Part shown: positions 34,448 through 45,328 of the stretch, piece after piece | Numbering within the stretch: the stretch's first letter is position 1 | How the letters are laid out: every line of letters begins with the position of its first letter | Translations under genes and position numbers: made by a program | Assembly (NCBI GenBank): GCA_024276675.1 | Contig: JAJRWT010000027.1 | Span: 62,001 to 126,000, forward strand | Length of the DNA stretch: 64,000 nucleotides | Direction: 5' to 3' | Origin: Myxococcota bacterium | GTDB taxonomy: Bacteria; Myxococcota_A; UBA796; JAFGLY01 | Notes under the pieces: generated by a model | What the model was told of the DNA's origin: nothing | The model's database searches: none | Seen by the model: the letters and a program-made list of their open reading frames with translations, nothing else

Positions 34448-35281
34448 CTACTCTTCCCTGGCGGCCTCGCGCCGCAGGGCAGCACCGGATTCCCCCGGAG
34501 GAACAGGAAATTCCTGGTTTCCACCGCGCCTCCAGGACATGCGTAGTTCGAACAGGGCCCGGTCCCACCTGGCCAACATGGGTGGAATGCTGAAAGGCAC
34601 AGCCAGCGCTCCGTGGGCCTGGGCAAGCTGGGATATTGCCTGGGCTACCGGCAAGGGTTCACGACTATAGATGCCAAGAGCGGGTGCGTGCTTGTCCAGG
34701 TGAATGCAAACCACGAATGGCACATGCTCCAACAACTGCGGCAAAGCGGTGGGTTGGAATCGCTGTACGGGAAAGTCCAGACGTTCCCCGTATCCCGTGA
34801 GGAGAAACAGCGCTTCCTCCAGATCGTCATCCAAGGCCCCCTTCCAGGGGACGAAACCATCAGCGGCCTGGGGTTGAAGCGATATGTGCGGGTCGATGGC
34901 CTCCCATCCCTGTAGCGCGAGCCTCCATCGAACACAGGGATCCATGCGCTGGCCGCCTTGCCGAGGTTGTAGATAATGCTCGGTGAGAATACAGTGGTCT
35001 GGTACGGCCAGCGGGTGCCCCTGCTCGCAGAAAGCCAGGAGCGGAGAGCCGTTCACCAGCGCATCCAGTACCAGTCCGGCGGATATGCCGGAAAAACGCA
35101 AGCCCCGGCGGGCATCGCGAGCCGTGTCGTCCGTGAACCTGGCCCCGCTGACAACGACCCGGTGAAGTTGCGGGGAGCTTTCGAGAGGGAACCCGTCGAT
35201 CCAACGCTCCCGCCCCCGGCAGAGCCTGCCGGGATTCGATGGGTCGAAGCTGGTGACGGAGAAGCCTATTGCATGGATCAT
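34448..35281 (-). CDS. Conserved-looking protein of unknown function
   Basis: A 277-residue cytoplasmic protein with no signal peptide or membrane segment. Recognisable stretches include SPLLAFCEQGHPLAVPDHCIL, DDDLEEALFLLTGYGERLDFPVQ and LEHVPFVVCIHLDKHAPALG, which look like folded alpha/beta sequence. No motif fits a family I can name. The ATG at 35281 is the first in the frame; the upstream sequence has no strong ribosome site. It is divergent from metG across about 240 bases that hold no recognisable gene. Confidence 0.6.
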   Translation of the reverse strand: MIHAIGFSVTSFDPSNPGRLCRGRERWIDGFPLESSPQLHRVVVSGARFTDDTARDARRGLRFSGISAGLVLDALVNGSPLLAFCEQGHPLAVPDHCILTEHYLQPRQGGQRMDPCVRWRLALQGWEAIDPHISLQPQAADGFVPWKGALDDDLEEALFLLTGYGERLDFPVQRFQPTALPQLLEHVPFVVCIHLDKHAPALGIYSREPLPVAQAISQLAQAHGALAVPFSIPPMLARWDRALFELRMSWRRGGNQEFPVPPGESGAALRREAAREE

Positions 35282-35521
35282 GGCCGTCGCACACTATCCC
35301 CTGTTCCATCAACGGGCAAGGAGGACTCGCCGCCGTGAATATCCGAAAGGCGCTCTCTTTGCAGCAAGGAGCGAGGAGCGCTCCCTCCCGTGGCTTTTTC
35401 TTCGAGAGACGATGCGCCCGTTCTGCCAATTCGCGGCTGTCCGTACTTGCGCCGGCCAGTCCATGAAAATACCAGGCACGGGATCAGCAGGGTCATCAAC
35501 CCAATGAACGGGACTTCGCCG

Positions 35522-37582
35522 ATGAGCGATAAACCAAGCTTCTACATCACCACGCCCATCTACTACGTCAACGATGCGCCACACATAGGGCACGCCTATA
35601 CCACTGTCGCAGCCGATGCCATCTCGCGGTATCGCCGGTTGAAGGGCCATGATGTGTTCTTCCTCACCGGCACCGACGAGCACGGCCAGAAGGTTATGCA
35701 GGCTGCCAAGGCCCGTGGCGCGAGCCCCAGGGAACACGTGGACCAGCTCGTGGAACCATTCCGCAAGCTCTGGCAGCGACTGGATATCACCAATGACGAT
35801 TTCATAAGGACCACCGAGGACCGCCACATCCGCGTGGTGCAGGCACAACTCCAACTCCTCTTCGACGCCGGAGAAATCTACAAGGACAGCTACTCCGGCT
35901 GGTACTCCACTTCTGAAGAACGATTCTGGATGGAAAAAGATCTGGTGGATGGCCGCTGCCCCCTCTCGGGGCAGCCCGTGGAGTGGATCACCGAAAGCAA
36001 CTACTTCTTCAAGATGAGCCGCTACCAGGACCGTCTCATAGAGTACATAGAAAAACACCCGGATTTCCTACAGCCAGAGCTGCGCCGCAACGAGGTGCTG
36101 GGCTACCTACGCCGACCACTGGACGATCTTTGCATCTCGCGCCCCAAGTCTCGCCTGCCATGGGGCATCACCCTGCCATTCGACACGGATTACGTGACCT
36201 ACGTATGGTTCGACGCACTGTTGAACTACGTATCGGCCCCGGGACTGGGGTCGGATCCGGTCCGTTTCCAACGATACTGGCCAGCCGACTTCCACCTCGT
36301 GGGCAAGGACATTCTCACCACGCACGCCGTCTACTGGTCCACGATGCTCTTCGCCCTTGGCCTGGAGCCAGCAAAGACCCTCTTCGCCCACGGCTGGTGG
36401 ACCATCGAGGGGCGCAAGATGAGCAAGTCCCTCAAAAACGTGGTGGACCCGAACCTGCTCCTGGATGCCTACGGCTCCGACGCTCTCCGGTACTTCCTGC
36501 TGCGCGAGGTAGCCTTCGGGGCCGATGGAGACTTCAGTCACAAGTCCTTTCAACTGCGCTATAACGCCGATCTGGCCAATGACCTGGGCAACCTGGCCCA
36601 TCGCACGCTGTCCATGACAGGACGATGGCTTCAAGGGCGGCTGCCGTCCAGGCACGCAATCCACAAGCCCGATGAAGACCTTGAGCAACTGGCCAGGACC
36701 ACCGTTGAGCAGGTAGACCGGCAGATGGAAGCACTGAAGTTCCACGAGGCCCTGGCTACCACCTTGCGCATGGTCCAGGCGGGCAACAAGTACATCGACT
36801 CGCAACGGCCCTGGTCCCTCAACCGCGAAGGCAAAATGGACCGCCTCGCCACGGTCATGAGGAACGTCCTGGAGATCTGCCGCATCGCCGCTGTCCTCAT
36901 CTCTCCCGTGTGCCCTCGCAAATCCACGGAACTCCTGGCCAAGCTCGGAACCACCCTGCCTGGGAGCCTGCTGGGCCTGGCAGATTTCAACACTCTTTCC
37001 GACGGGATGAAAGTGGAGGCCGGCGACCCGTTGTTTCCACGCATGACCCTTCTGCCAGACATAATCCTTGCAGCCATGCAAGAAAGCGGGGAATGTCAGG
37101 AAGACCAGTTCATCGATCCCAAGAAGACGAAAACCGGCAAGAAACAGCAAGGCAGTGGCAGGGTAGGCCGGGAAAAGACGCAACGACGCCACAAGGAATC
37201 CAGCAAGCAAGCCAGAACGGAGCCTCCACATTCCCGGGCCTCCACAGGGGGTATACCCATGATCAGCTACGATACCTTCGCCAAGGTCCGAATGCTGGTG
37301 GGAATGGTGACAGAAGCAGAGCCACACCCCAGGGCGGACAGGCTCCTCGTGCTCAAAGTGGACGTGGGAGAAGAGTCCCAGCGCACCATCGTGGCCGGAA
37401 TCGCCAATCGCTACAACCCGGCAGACCTGGTTGGAACCGCGGTAGTGGTAGTGGCCAACCTGAAACCCATCAAGCTACGGGGCATCGTGAGCCAGGGAAT
37501 GCTGCTGGCGGCTGGAGGCGAGAGGGTGGAGGGCCTTCTCACCATTGAAGAGGGAATAAAACCCGGCACAATCGTCCACTGA
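35522..37582 (+). CDS. metG: Methionyl-tRNA synthetase
   Basis: A 686-residue class-I synthetase that charges tRNA-Met. The catalytic core has the HIGH motif in [14 protein letters not shown] (about residues 19-23), the KMSKS loop at 299-303 ([15 protein letters not shown]) and [18 protein letters not shown]. The inserted knuckle domain keeps only one Cys ([12 protein letters not shown]), so this is the zinc-free type. After a basic Lys/Gln/Arg-rich linker (about residues 530-575) a C-terminal tRNA-binding OB-fold follows ([31 protein letters not shown]). The start is ATG 35522; an ATG at 35504 is also possible. It is followed by clpB after a 152-base gap. Confidence 0.96.
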   Translation: MSDKPSFYITTPIYYVNDAPHIGHAYTTVAADAISRYRRLKGHDVFFLTGTDEHGQKVMQAAKARGASPREHVDQLVEPFRKLWQRLDITNDDFIRTTEDRHIRVVQAQLQLLFDAGEIYKDSYSGWYSTSEERFWMEKDLVDGRCPLSGQPVEWITESNYFFKMSRYQDRLIEYIEKHPDFLQPELRRNEVLGYLRRPLDDLCISRPKSRLPWGITLPFDTDYVTYVWFDALLNYVSAPGLGSDPVRFQRYWPADFHLVGKDILTTHAVYWSTMLFALGLEPAKTLFAHGWWTIEGRKMSKSLKNVVDPNLLLDAYGSDALRYFLLREVAFGADGDFSHKSFQLRYNADLANDLGNLAHRTLSMTGRWLQGRLPSRHAIHKPDEDLEQLARTTVEQVDRQMEALKFHEALATTLRMVQAGNKYIDSQRPWSLNREGKMDRLATVMRNVLEICRIAAVLISPVCPRKSTELLAKLGTTLPGSLLGLADFNTLSDGMKVEAGDPLFPRMTLLPDIILAAMQESGECQEDQFIDPKKTKTGKKQQGSGRVGREKTQRRHKESSKQARTEPPHSRASTGGIPMISYDTFAKVRMLVGMVTEAEPHPRADRLLVLKVDVGEESQRTIVAGIANRYNPADLVGTAVVVVANLKPIKLRGIVSQGMLLAAGGERVEGLLTIEEGIKPGTIVH

Positions 37583-37734
37583 ACCTGGCCGTTGTCGCCC
37601 CCGGCGTTCCGTTTCACAAAAACAGGACGATGGCTATCTGCGTGCCTATGTTTGCTATGGTGCTGGTCCTCATCCTCTTCGCATTACACCCGACAGTCAT
37701 CGAAGCAGGACCATTCTTGATTTGGAGGGCAGAA

Positions 37735-40362
37735 ATGAAATTCGACCGTTTCACCCTGAAAGCCCGGGAGGCCATCTCGGACGCCCCGAACCTGGCCGGC
37801 AAGATGGGCACCCCGGAAGTACGTCCCCAACACCTGCCCATGGTACTACTGACCCAGAAAAACGGCGTTGTACCCAGCATCATACGAACAATCGGCGGTG
37901 ACCTCGACATCATCACACGCGAAGCCGCCAAGTTGCTGGACGACCTTCCAAAGGTCTCGGGAGGTGCCCATGCCAGCCTGTCGAAACAGCTCCAGAAGGT
38001 GCTGGATGCCGCTGAAAAGAAATCCCGCGAGTTGGGCGACAGTCACATAGCCACCGAACTTCTCTTCCTGGGAGTGGAAAGCTCCCACGACAAACCCCGG
38101 CAACTCCTGCATGATCACGGTATCACCGCAGAACGGATACTGGAAGCCATGGCGACCATTCGCGGCGGGCGGAAGGTGGACAACGAAGGCGCGGAAGATC
38201 AATACGAAGCGCTGACGCGCTACACCCGCGACCTGACCCAGCAGGCCCGTGACGGCAAGCTGGATCCGGTTATCGGTCGCGATTCCGAAATACGCCGCAC
38301 CTTGCAGGTGCTGTCCCGGCGCACGAAGAACAACCCCGTGCTCATAGGGGATCCGGGTACCGGCAAGACCGCGATAGTCGAAGGAATCGCCCAGCGCATC
38401 GCCACCAACGACGTACCCGAGAGCCTCCAGGGCAAGCGCCTGCTGGCCCTCGATCTGGCGGCCATGGTGGCGGGAGCCAAGTATCGTGGAGAGTTCGAAG
38501 AAAGGTTGAAGGCGGTTCTTCAAGAGATCGAAAACTCTCGGGGCGAGGTCATTCTCTTCATCGATGAGCTGCACAACATCGTGGGGGCAGGGAAATCCGA
38601 AGGTGCCATGGATGCTGGCAACATGATCAAACCGGCCCTCGCCAGAGGCGAGCTGCGATGCATTGGAGCCACCACAGTCGAAGAATACCGCAAACACCTG
38701 GAAAAGGACAAGGCCCTGGAACGTCGGTTCCAGCCCGTCAAGGTGGAAGAACCAAGCGTGGAAGACACGATCCGGATCCTTCGCGGCATCAAGGAACGTT
38801 ACGAAGTTCACCACGGCATCCACATCACCGACGATGCCGTGGTCTCCGCGGCAATGCTCTCTGCCCGCTACATCACGGACCGGCACCTGCCCGACAAGGC
38901 CATCGACCTCATGGACGAAGCTGCCAGCCACCTGAAGATGGAAATCGAGAGCCTCCCCCAACCCATCGACTCCCTGGAGCGAGAAATCGTTGCCCTCAAG
39001 GTCGAACTCCAGGCGCTTTCCCGCGAAACAGACAAGATAACCATGGAACGTGCCGAAGAGATCCGTAATAAAACAGCGGAGATGGAAGAAGAAGCCCACC
39101 GTCTCCGTGCGCGATGGGAGGAAGAACGCACTCTCATCGAGTCCATCCGCGAAGCCAAGGAACGAATCGAGCAGCTTCGCAACGAAGGTGAATGGGCCCG
39201 GAGGGAGACCAACTACGAACGCGCCAGCGCCATCTTCTACGGCGAGCTGCCCAAGGCTGAACAGGAGCTGCAGGAAAGATCACGCCTGCTGGCCAGGATC
39301 CAGGAACAAGGAGCCATCCTGCGCGAAGAAGTCACCGGCGACGACATAGCGACGGTGGTCAGTAATTGGACAGGCATACCGGTCACCAAGCTGCTGGAGA
39401 GCGAGCAGAGCAAACTCATGAGCATGGAGGATCGGATTCACCAACGGCTGATAGGCCAGGACAAGGCCGTGAAGGCCGTGGCCGACGCCGTCCGCCGCGC
39501 CAGAGCCGGTCTCCAGGATCCCGACAGGCCCGTTGGCAGCTTCATCTTCCTGGGGCCCACCGGTGTTGGAAAAACGGAGTTGGCCAGAAGTCTCGCAGAA
39601 TTCCTCTTCGACGATGAACAGAACATGCTCCGCATCGACATGTCCGAATACCAGGAAAAACACACCGTGGCACGGCTCATCGGGGCTCCCCCCGGCTACG
39701 TAGGTTACGACGAAGGTGGCCAACTGACCGAAGCGGTCAGGCAACGCCCGTACTCCGTAGTGCTGCTGGACGAAATCGAAAAGGCCCACCAAGACATATT
39801 CAATGTCCTCCTCCAGGTGCTGGACGACGGGCGCCTGACAGACGCGAAGGGCCGCACCGTGGACTTCAGGAACGCGGTCCTCATCATGACATCCAACGTG
39901 GGCTCCAGGTACATCCTACAGGCCACGGAAGCGGGGATTTCCACACAAGAAATGGAATCCAGTGTCAAGGAAGAGCTTGGACGTACCTTCCGGCCCGAGT
40001 TTCTCAACCGTGTGGACGACATCATCATCTTCGACGCGCTGCGCTACGAAGACATGGCCGGAATACTGGAGATCCAACTGGGTCGTGTTCGGTGTCTCCT
40101 CGATTCAAAACGACTTTCCCTGCATCTCACGAACGAAGTCAAGAAAGCCCTGGTCGATGCCGGTTTCGATCCACTATTTGGTGCGCGCCCGTTGAAACGA
40201 GCCATACAACAGTACCTGGTCAATCCTCTGGCCAAGGCCATCATCACCGGGACCTTCGAACCTGGGGACACGGTGGACGTTGTTCTCCAGGATGATCAGA
40301 TCCACTTCGAGCGAACACCGGCGAGCGCCGAGTCCCAGGACCCGGGAAGCCGGAACCGCTGA
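37735..40362 (+). CDS. clpB: ClpB, disaggregase ATPase
   Basis: An 875-residue Hsp100 chaperone that, with DnaK, pulls proteins out of aggregates. It has an N-domain (1-150), AAA+ module 1 with GDPGTGKT at 205-212, a long coiled-coil M domain (about 400-520, [19 protein letters not shown]... onward) that marks ClpB rather than ClpA or ClpX, and AAA+ module 2 with GPTGVGKT at 607-614. [10 protein letters not shown] and [10 protein letters not shown] (sensor 2) are also seen. No IGL loop for ClpP binding is evident. Length fits the family (about 860). The ATG at 37735 has TGGAGGGC just upstream; the open frame before it is unlike ClpB. A heat-shock promoter was sought in the 152-base leader but no convincing sigma-32 or CIRCE element was found. 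Confidence 0.97.
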   Translation: MKFDRFTLKAREAISDAPNLAGKMGTPEVRPQHLPMVLLTQKNGVVPSIIRTIGGDLDIITREAAKLLDDLPKVSGGAHASLSKQLQKVLDAAEKKSRELGDSHIATELLFLGVESSHDKPRQLLHDHGITAERILEAMATIRGGRKVDNEGAEDQYEALTRYTRDLTQQARDGKLDPVIGRDSEIRRTLQVLSRRTKNNPVLIGDPGTGKTAIVEGIAQRIATNDVPESLQGKRLLALDLAAMVAGAKYRGEFEERLKAVLQEIENSRGEVILFIDELHNIVGAGKSEGAMDAGNMIKPALARGELRCIGATTVEEYRKHLEKDKALERRFQPVKVEEPSVEDTIRILRGIKERYEVHHGIHITDDAVVSAAMLSARYITDRHLPDKAIDLMDEAASHLKMEIESLPQPIDSLEREIVALKVELQALSRETDKITMERAEEIRNKTAEMEEEAHRLRARWEEERTLIESIREAKERIEQLRNEGEWARRETNYERASAIFYGELPKAEQELQERSRLLARIQEQGAILREEVTGDDIATVVSNWTGIPVTKLLESEQSKLMSMEDRIHQRLIGQDKAVKAVADAVRRARAGLQDPDRPVGSFIFLGPTGVGKTELARSLAEFLFDDEQNMLRIDMSEYQEKHTVARLIGAPPGYVGYDEGGQLTEAVRQRPYSVVLLDEIEKAHQDIFNVLLQVLDDGRLTDAKGRTVDFRNAVLIMTSNVGSRYILQATEAGISTQEMESSVKEELGRTFRPEFLNRVDDIIIFDALRYEDMAGILEIQLGRVRCLLDSKRLSLHLTNEVKKALVDAGFDPLFGARPLKRAIQQYLVNPLAKAIITGTFEPGDTVDVVLQDDQIHFERTPASAESQDPGSRNR

Positions 40363-40615
40363 ATATCATCTATGGAACGCCATGGATCGGGGAGCCCCGA
40401 CGGGCCCGTGGATCGCTGATCGGCCGTGAAGGCGCTTTTCTCTCGTCTCACGGGCAGCCTGCAACAAAAAAGCCCCAGGACATGCCTTCACGCCACCTGT
40501 CTCCCCATCTCACGCACGAGTCGTGCTAATCTGTGACGGGAAGAAGGGAACTCCCGTCTATCTCCCGGGAACGGGAGTATCCGCCCTTCGGCGACCACTC
40601 ACTCGGAGTTGGCTA

Positions 40616-42136
40616 ATGGCACTGAACCCCGTTCCGGGCTCTCCCCAGGAACTGGCAGCCTTCACTGAACTACAGAAGAGGCTGCCCAACCTGTTCCACA
40701 GGGTGACGCAGGATCCACGCACACCACACACGGTCCTAGTGGTCCCCAGCCTGTCCGTGGACCAAGAAGAACTGGCCAAGCTGAGCGGCTCCTATCACTA
40801 CGAGGAACGCCTTCTCTACATGCTCATGCTACTTCGCAAACCACGCACTAGAATGGTGTTCTGCACAAGTCAACCCATCGATCCGGTGGTAACGGACTAC
40901 TATCTTCACCTGCTCTCCGGCATTCCCCACTCCCACGCCCGCGAGCGCCTGGTTCTGCTGCATACCAACGATTCATCAGAAGTGCCTCTTTCCCAGAAGA
41001 TCCTGGAACGCCCCAGGCTGCTGCGGCGAATCCGGCAAGCAGTTGGAAATCCTGATCACGCCCACATGGCCTGCTTCATCTCCAGTCCCCTGGAACGTAC
41101 ACTTGCCGTCCAGATCGGACTCCCCCTCTATGCAAACGACCCGGCGCTCTCGCACCTGGGGACCAAGAGCGGCTGCCGAGAGATCTTCAGGCGCACCGGG
41201 GTCCTCCTTCCCGACGGCTTCGAGAACCTCAGGGAACCACGAGAGATCGCTGAAGCGCTGGCGGAGCTGAAATGCCGAAATCCTGCTCTCAAGAAGGCCG
41301 TGGTCAAGCTGAACGACGGTTTCTCAGGCGAAGGCAACGCCATCTTCGACTACGAGTCGACCCCTGAGACCACTTCGTCGGCCATAGCGGCCAATCTTCA
41401 TCGGCTCCGCTTCGAGGCCGATGGGCTCACCTGGGAAGAGTACTCCCAGAAATACCGCGAGATGGGCGGAGTCGTGGAGGCATGGATCGCCGGGCAAGAC
41501 AAGCACTCCCCTTCGGCCCAGTGCCGTGTCAACGCGATTCGCCGTGCCCAGGTCATCTCCACCCATGACCAGGTACTGGGGGGGCCAGGTGGTCAAGTCT
41601 TCGTCGGCTGTTCCTTTCCCGCGGAGCCCAGCTATCGCCACGAAATCCAGGAGGCCGGTCTATCCGTGGCCCGTGAGTTGGCCCGCCAGGGAGTCATCGG
41701 CCGTTTCAGCGTTGATTTCGTCTCCATACGCCATGAGGACGGATGGAAGCACTTCGCCATCGAAGTAAACCTGCGGAAGGGCGGCACCACCCACCCCTTC
41801 CTGACTCTGAAGTTCCTCACGGACGGCAGCTACGACACCGAGACCGGACTTTTCTACTCGCAGACAGGTACTCCCAAGTATTACTACGCGTCCGACAACC
41901 TCAAGTCCCCCCGCTACAGGGGCTTGCTGCCGGAAGACCTCATCGACATCAGCGTCTTCCACGGCCTGCACTTCGACAGCACCACTGAGCGGGGCGTGGT
42001 ATTCCACCTCATAGGTGCACTATCACAGTATGGTAAGCTGGGCGTGGTGTGCATAGGAGACAACCCGCGACAGGCCAGCTTCCTGTACCGCAAGACCACA
42101 AAGGTACTGGAACAGGAAATCTCCCTCGACGATTAG
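40616..42136 (+). CDS. Pre-ATP-grasp / ATP-grasp carboxylate-amine ligase (PGM1-related)
   Basis: A 506-residue cytoplasmic enzyme. The N-terminal 180 residues (TVLVVPSLSVDQEELAKLSG, HYEERLLYMLMLLRKPRTRM) match the pre-ATP-grasp domain of peptide ligases related to PGM1. The ATP-grasp part follows (GTKSGCREIFRRTGVLLPDG; AVVKLNDGFSGEGNAIF; VIGRFSVDFVSIR; IEVNLRKGGTTHPFLTLKFL), with the acidic Mg-binding residues and Asn in the last motif. PGM1 condenses a nonproteinogenic amino acid onto a ribosomal peptide; other members of this group join amino acids to carboxylates. The substrate here is unknown. A hairpin-like ctcccg...cgggag lies about 40-65 bases upstream of the ATG. Confidence 0.82.
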   Translation: MALNPVPGSPQELAAFTELQKRLPNLFHRVTQDPRTPHTVLVVPSLSVDQEELAKLSGSYHYEERLLYMLMLLRKPRTRMVFCTSQPIDPVVTDYYLHLLSGIPHSHARERLVLLHTNDSSEVPLSQKILERPRLLRRIRQAVGNPDHAHMACFISSPLERTLAVQIGLPLYANDPALSHLGTKSGCREIFRRTGVLLPDGFENLREPREIAEALAELKCRNPALKKAVVKLNDGFSGEGNAIFDYESTPETTSSAIAANLHRLRFEADGLTWEEYSQKYREMGGVVEAWIAGQDKHSPSAQCRVNAIRRAQVISTHDQVLGGPGGQVFVGCSFPAEPSYRHEIQEAGLSVARELARQGVIGRFSVDFVSIRHEDGWKHFAIEVNLRKGGTTHPFLTLKFLTDGSYDTETGLFYSQTGTPKYYYASDNLKSPRYRGLLPEDLIDISVFHGLHFDSTTERGVVFHLIGALSQYGKLGVVCIGDNPRQASFLYRKTTKVLEQEISLDD

Positions 42137-42214
42137 CCAACAGGTATACCTTGTGGACAGGTCGCCCTTGAACGTATTTTCCCACATGCTCTGGATTATG
42201 GACACTCCTCCTCG

Positions 42215-43738
42215 ATGAAAGCTCTCCTCGCCAGCACCGGAAAGCCCCGTGGACTTCCGCTTCCATGCCTGCTCTGCCTGACCGCCCTCTCCTGCAAGCC
42301 CGACTACGGGGTAACAGTCCAGAAAAAAATCCTCCGAACCGAAGCCCTCGTGGACGCCGACATGGTAGCCGTGGGCGACCGGCAGACCGTGACAATACAG
42401 CTTCGTTCAGAGGGAGCGGCTCCAGTGACGGTTTTCGATATCGCGATAGAATCCGAAGACCAACAGGAGGCATTTGTCCTGCTGCCCTGGGCCGACGATG
42501 ACGACACTCTCCAGATACCCGGCGGCAACGAGAGCAATCCCGGAATCGAGACCATCCAGGTGAGTTTTCGCCCCACATCCGATGGGCCATTCCACGCCAC
42601 CATGACCATAGAATCGGACGACACGGAATCACTGGAGCGTACCGAAGACGGCAGGGCCATCTGGATGATGGCTCTGCGTGGCATCGCTCGCTATCCCTGC
42701 GGCTTCCTGGGCAGGAGCTTTCTGGACTACGGCTCCAGTGCCGCTGGTGGGGCATTCTACAAGTTCGTCGATATCCACAACTGCGGGCAGGTTCTTCTGA
42801 CCATTGCTGGCTTCAACTGGGACAACAGCAATTTCTACGTCTCCACTCCCGACCCCGTGTACATAGTGCCCAACGCCACCGAGTACATCGAGATTGGCTT
42901 TACACCCGCCGACACCTCCCCCACCAGCACGATACTCTCCTATGTCACCAACGACCCCTTCTTCACCGAGACAACGCAACTGATGGGTAACGACTGCAAA
43001 AACTCAACCGATGAAAGCTGGGATTGGGACGGCGACGGGTGGTTCTCCTGTGGCGGGGACTGCGACGACCTGAACGCAGCGGTGAACCCTTCGGCCCTGG
43101 AGATTGAGAACAAACTGGACGACGACTGCGATGAACTGGTAGACGAGACCGACGATGACCCATCCAGCGATGACGACAGTGACGGATACAGCGAAGATCA
43201 GGGGGACTGTGACGACTCGGATCCCGACATCCACCCGGGCATCCAGGACCAACCGGACCAGGTGGACAACGACTGCAACGGCATCGTGGACGACGGCACA
43301 GACTGGTTTGACGACGACGCGGACGGCTACTCGGAACGTGAAGGCGACTGCGACGACTCCGACCCGGAGATCAACCCCAACTCCCAGGAACTGGTGGATG
43401 GGCTGGACAACGACTGTGACGGCCTCCTGGACGAAGGGGGGCCGGATTTCGACGATGACGGAGACGGATACGCAGACAACCAGGGGGACTGCAATGACGC
43501 CGATCCCTGGGTCTACTCCGGCGCCATCGAAGACTGCGACGACATCGACAACAACTGTGACGGTCAGATCGACGAAGGAGACGCCTGTGCCTACCTGGTG
43601 GAACAGGGAGCCGGCTCAGACACGGGCTCTGGCACCACGCCGTCCACCTGCTCCATTGGGGCGGCGAAGGCCACCCCAGCTCTGCCCGCATGGCTGGTTT
43701 TGATGACGAGCCTGTTGCGCCGCAGGCGTGCCATCTGA
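42215..43738 (+). CDS. Lipoprotein with ASH-like domains, MopE repeats and MYXO-CTERM-like tail
   Basis: A 507-residue protein with lipobox TALSC (Cys about residue 27). Residues 40-260 form two Ig-like ASH/choice-of-anchor-D domains (TVTIQLRSEGAAPVTVFDI; FVDIHNCGQVLLTIAGF). Residues about 265-460 hold four MopE-type repeats (GDCDDSDPDIHPGIQDQPDQ; DNDCNGIVDDG), with strong Asp/Cys bias. The C-terminus TCSIGAAKATPALP then AWLVLMTSLLRRRRAI is a short Cys-hydrophobic-Arg cluster of MYXO-CTERM type. The protein thus seems to have both an N-terminal lipid anchor and a C-terminal processing tail. It is probably shown on the surface. The ATG at 42215 lacks a clear ribosome site. Confidence 0.84.
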   Translation: MKALLASTGKPRGLPLPCLLCLTALSCKPDYGVTVQKKILRTEALVDADMVAVGDRQTVTIQLRSEGAAPVTVFDIAIESEDQQEAFVLLPWADDDDTLQIPGGNESNPGIETIQVSFRPTSDGPFHATMTIESDDTESLERTEDGRAIWMMALRGIARYPCGFLGRSFLDYGSSAAGGAFYKFVDIHNCGQVLLTIAGFNWDNSNFYVSTPDPVYIVPNATEYIEIGFTPADTSPTSTILSYVTNDPFFTETTQLMGNDCKNSTDESWDWDGDGWFSCGGDCDDLNAAVNPSALEIENKLDDDCDELVDETDDDPSSDDDSDGYSEDQGDCDDSDPDIHPGIQDQPDQVDNDCNGIVDDGTDWFDDDADGYSEREGDCDDSDPEINPNSQELVDGLDNDCDGLLDEGGPDFDDDGDGYADNQGDCNDADPWVYSGAIEDCDDIDNNCDGQIDEGDACAYLVEQGAGSDTGSGTTPSTCSIGAAKATPALPAWLVLMTSLLRRRRAI

Positions 43739-43869
43739 AAACCAGGCCTGCCAGCTTCCTTCCCGAAAAGTGTGTCCGACGGTGGCACCCAGGGAGCCTG
43801 TGGCGCCCACCGCGCCTGGCGCCGAGAGCCCGCGCCACGGAATGGACCGGTTTTTCATTGCTGGCCTTC

Positions 43870-44346
43870 TCACGACGGCCCCTGGCGGCTGCCGCCATTT
43901 TCGGGCGGGGGTGGAGCTGAAAGGTGGTCCAGGGTGAGAACGAGCCGGTCAAGCTTCGCCTGGATGGCCACGAGATGCCCCTGGACAACCTCGTGGTCCG
44001 GGTCGTCCAGGTCCTGCAGAAGCTGCCCCATGGCGTACTCCAACTCCACGATGTCGACGGCCCCGAGATACTGCGCGGATGGTTCCAGGAAAATCGGCTT
44101 GAGTACTCCGTTGTAGGCCTGTGCCCAGGCATCCCTGGCCTGGGGAATCCTGCGAGAGGCATGCCACACGGACACCGATCCCAGGGCATCCATGACGGCA
44201 TCGCTCCGCTCCCTCCAGGTGATGAAATCCTGCGCGGCGGCAAGCCCTTCCTGCTCTGGTGTCCATGACGCCGCTCTGTTGTCGGCACCGCGACATGCCA
44301 GGAGGAAAAAACCCAACATCAGTGAACAGGCAGTAACGTTGTTCAT
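43870..44346 (-). CDS. Small lipoprotein of unknown function
   Basis: A 158-residue lipoprotein with signal peptide ACSLMLGFFLLAC (lipobox LLAC), followed by Arg-Gly-Ala. The mature part is mostly helical (AAQDFITWRERSDAVMDALG; VDIVELEYAMGQLLQDLDD), with a Pro-rich C-terminus. No family was recognised. The ATG at 44346 has AGGAAATG upstream; a second ATG two codons earlier is possible. It converges on the MopE/MYXO-CTERM gene. Confidence 0.7.
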   Translation of the reverse strand: MNNVTACSLMLGFFLLACRGADNRAASWTPEQEGLAAAQDFITWRERSDAVMDALGSVSVWHASRRIPQARDAWAQAYNGVLKPIFLEPSAQYLGAVDIVELEYAMGQLLQDLDDPDHEVVQGHLVAIQAKLDRLVLTLDHLSAPPPPENGGSRQGPS

Positions 44347-44550
44347 GGGCATTTCCTGGGAAGGGGACCAGTACTCCGGAACCAAACCGGCTCCGAAGAT
44401 CGACCGAGTGGGCCTACTCTACTCAGCGGGCCGTGCCACGGCCACAGGCCTGCAAGCTCGCGATGAGAGGCGCCTGTAGCCATTAGCCCGTCGGGAACGC
44501 CGAATCTACTGTGGAAGGTCGCGCGTTGCGGCGGCGAGCCATGCCCGACA

Positions 44551-45303
44551 TCACGCAGAGTTTCCACCATCCCCAGCTCCCCCCGGAGGGAATGACAGCA
44601 ACCGTTTTATGGCCAGAATGTCCACGACGATGACCGTAGCGTCATCCTCGCCCTTTCGAGCTTCGATATCGTCGACTATCCTGGAGACCGTGAGCTTGGG
44701 ATCTCCAGCGGCCTCCCACCAGGTGTCCAGTAGTTCTTCGTTCTTCATCACCTGCATTACGCCATCGGATAGCAGCATGAAGAGGTCACCAGGCCACAGG
44801 GCCTGCCGCCAGACCTGCATCGCATCGTTGAGCCGGACTCCCATCCCCATGTAGTTGCGCAATCCACCAGCCATGGATCTCGGGGCCGTGAGGACCTGAA
44901 GTTCCCCGTGGCGCACACGCAGCACCTGGGAGTCACCGATGTTGAGGACGTGAGCATAACCTCCGGTCAACCAGAGCAGTGAAAGCGTGCAGGCGGCATT
45001 GCCCTTCCCCCTGCCCCTAAGTTCCCAGTCGATCTCATTCACCAGTTGCTGCAGACTGTTCAGTCCAGGCTGGACATCGCGATCAAAAAAACTGGCAAGC
45101 CGCTTGCAGGTAGTCTGGGCTGCCCATTGCCCGTCCCTGACAGTGCTGACGCCGTCACTGACAGCAAACAGCGCTCCCCGTGGCGTGTCCTCCTGAACCG
45201 TCGTGGCATCGAAAAGACAGTATGCATCGCCGTTCACGTCGTGGGTTTCCCCACGTCGCGTTGCTGCTGCCGCGTTGGCGATGGGAACGAAATCGAATCT
45301 CAA
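44551..45303 (-). CDS. PP2C-type protein phosphatase
   Basis: A 250-residue Mn/Mg-dependent Ser/Thr phosphatase of the PrpC/Stp1 class. Metal-binding and catalytic elements are present: NGDAY near the start, RGALFAVSDGVST, HVLNIGDSQVLRV, GDLFMLLSDGVMQVM and GEDDATVIVVDIL. These correspond to the usual Asp set (DG, GDS, SDG, DD). It acts in the cytoplasm on phospho-Ser/Thr proteins. The start is a TTG at 45303; no ATG is close. The FHA-domain activator some 3-4 kb away is a possible readout of the same signalling, but this is inference. Confidence 0.84.
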   Translation of the reverse strand: MRFDFVPIANAAAATRRGETHDVNGDAYCLFDATTVQEDTPRGALFAVSDGVSTVRDGQWAAQTTCKRLASFFDRDVQPGLNSLQQLVNEIDWELRGRGKGNAACTLSLLWLTGGYAHVLNIGDSQVLRVRHGELQVLTAPRSMAGGLRNYMGMGVRLNDAMQVWRQALWPGDLFMLLSDGVMQVMKNEELLDTWWEAAGDPKLTVSRIVDDIEARKGEDDATVIVVDILAIKRLLSFPPGGAGDGGNSA

Positions 45304-45328
45304 TTTTTGGTGGTCCCAGCGAAAGCGT

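Noticed and set aside
36107..37327. 406-codon antisense frame
   Set aside because: It is opposite metG and has no independent support.
37583..37734. Heat-shock promoter or CIRCE element before clpB
   Set aside because: No CIRCE inverted repeat and no good sigma-32 boxes were found in the leader.
37846..39099. 417-codon antisense frame
   Set aside because: It is opposite clpB, whose protein sequence is unmistakable, and is a shadow of that gene's codon bias.
40385..40480. Terminator for clpB
   Set aside because: A short CGGGG-AG-CCCCG stem is visible but has a two-base loop and no T-run after it, and the A-run at 40464 fits neither strand well.
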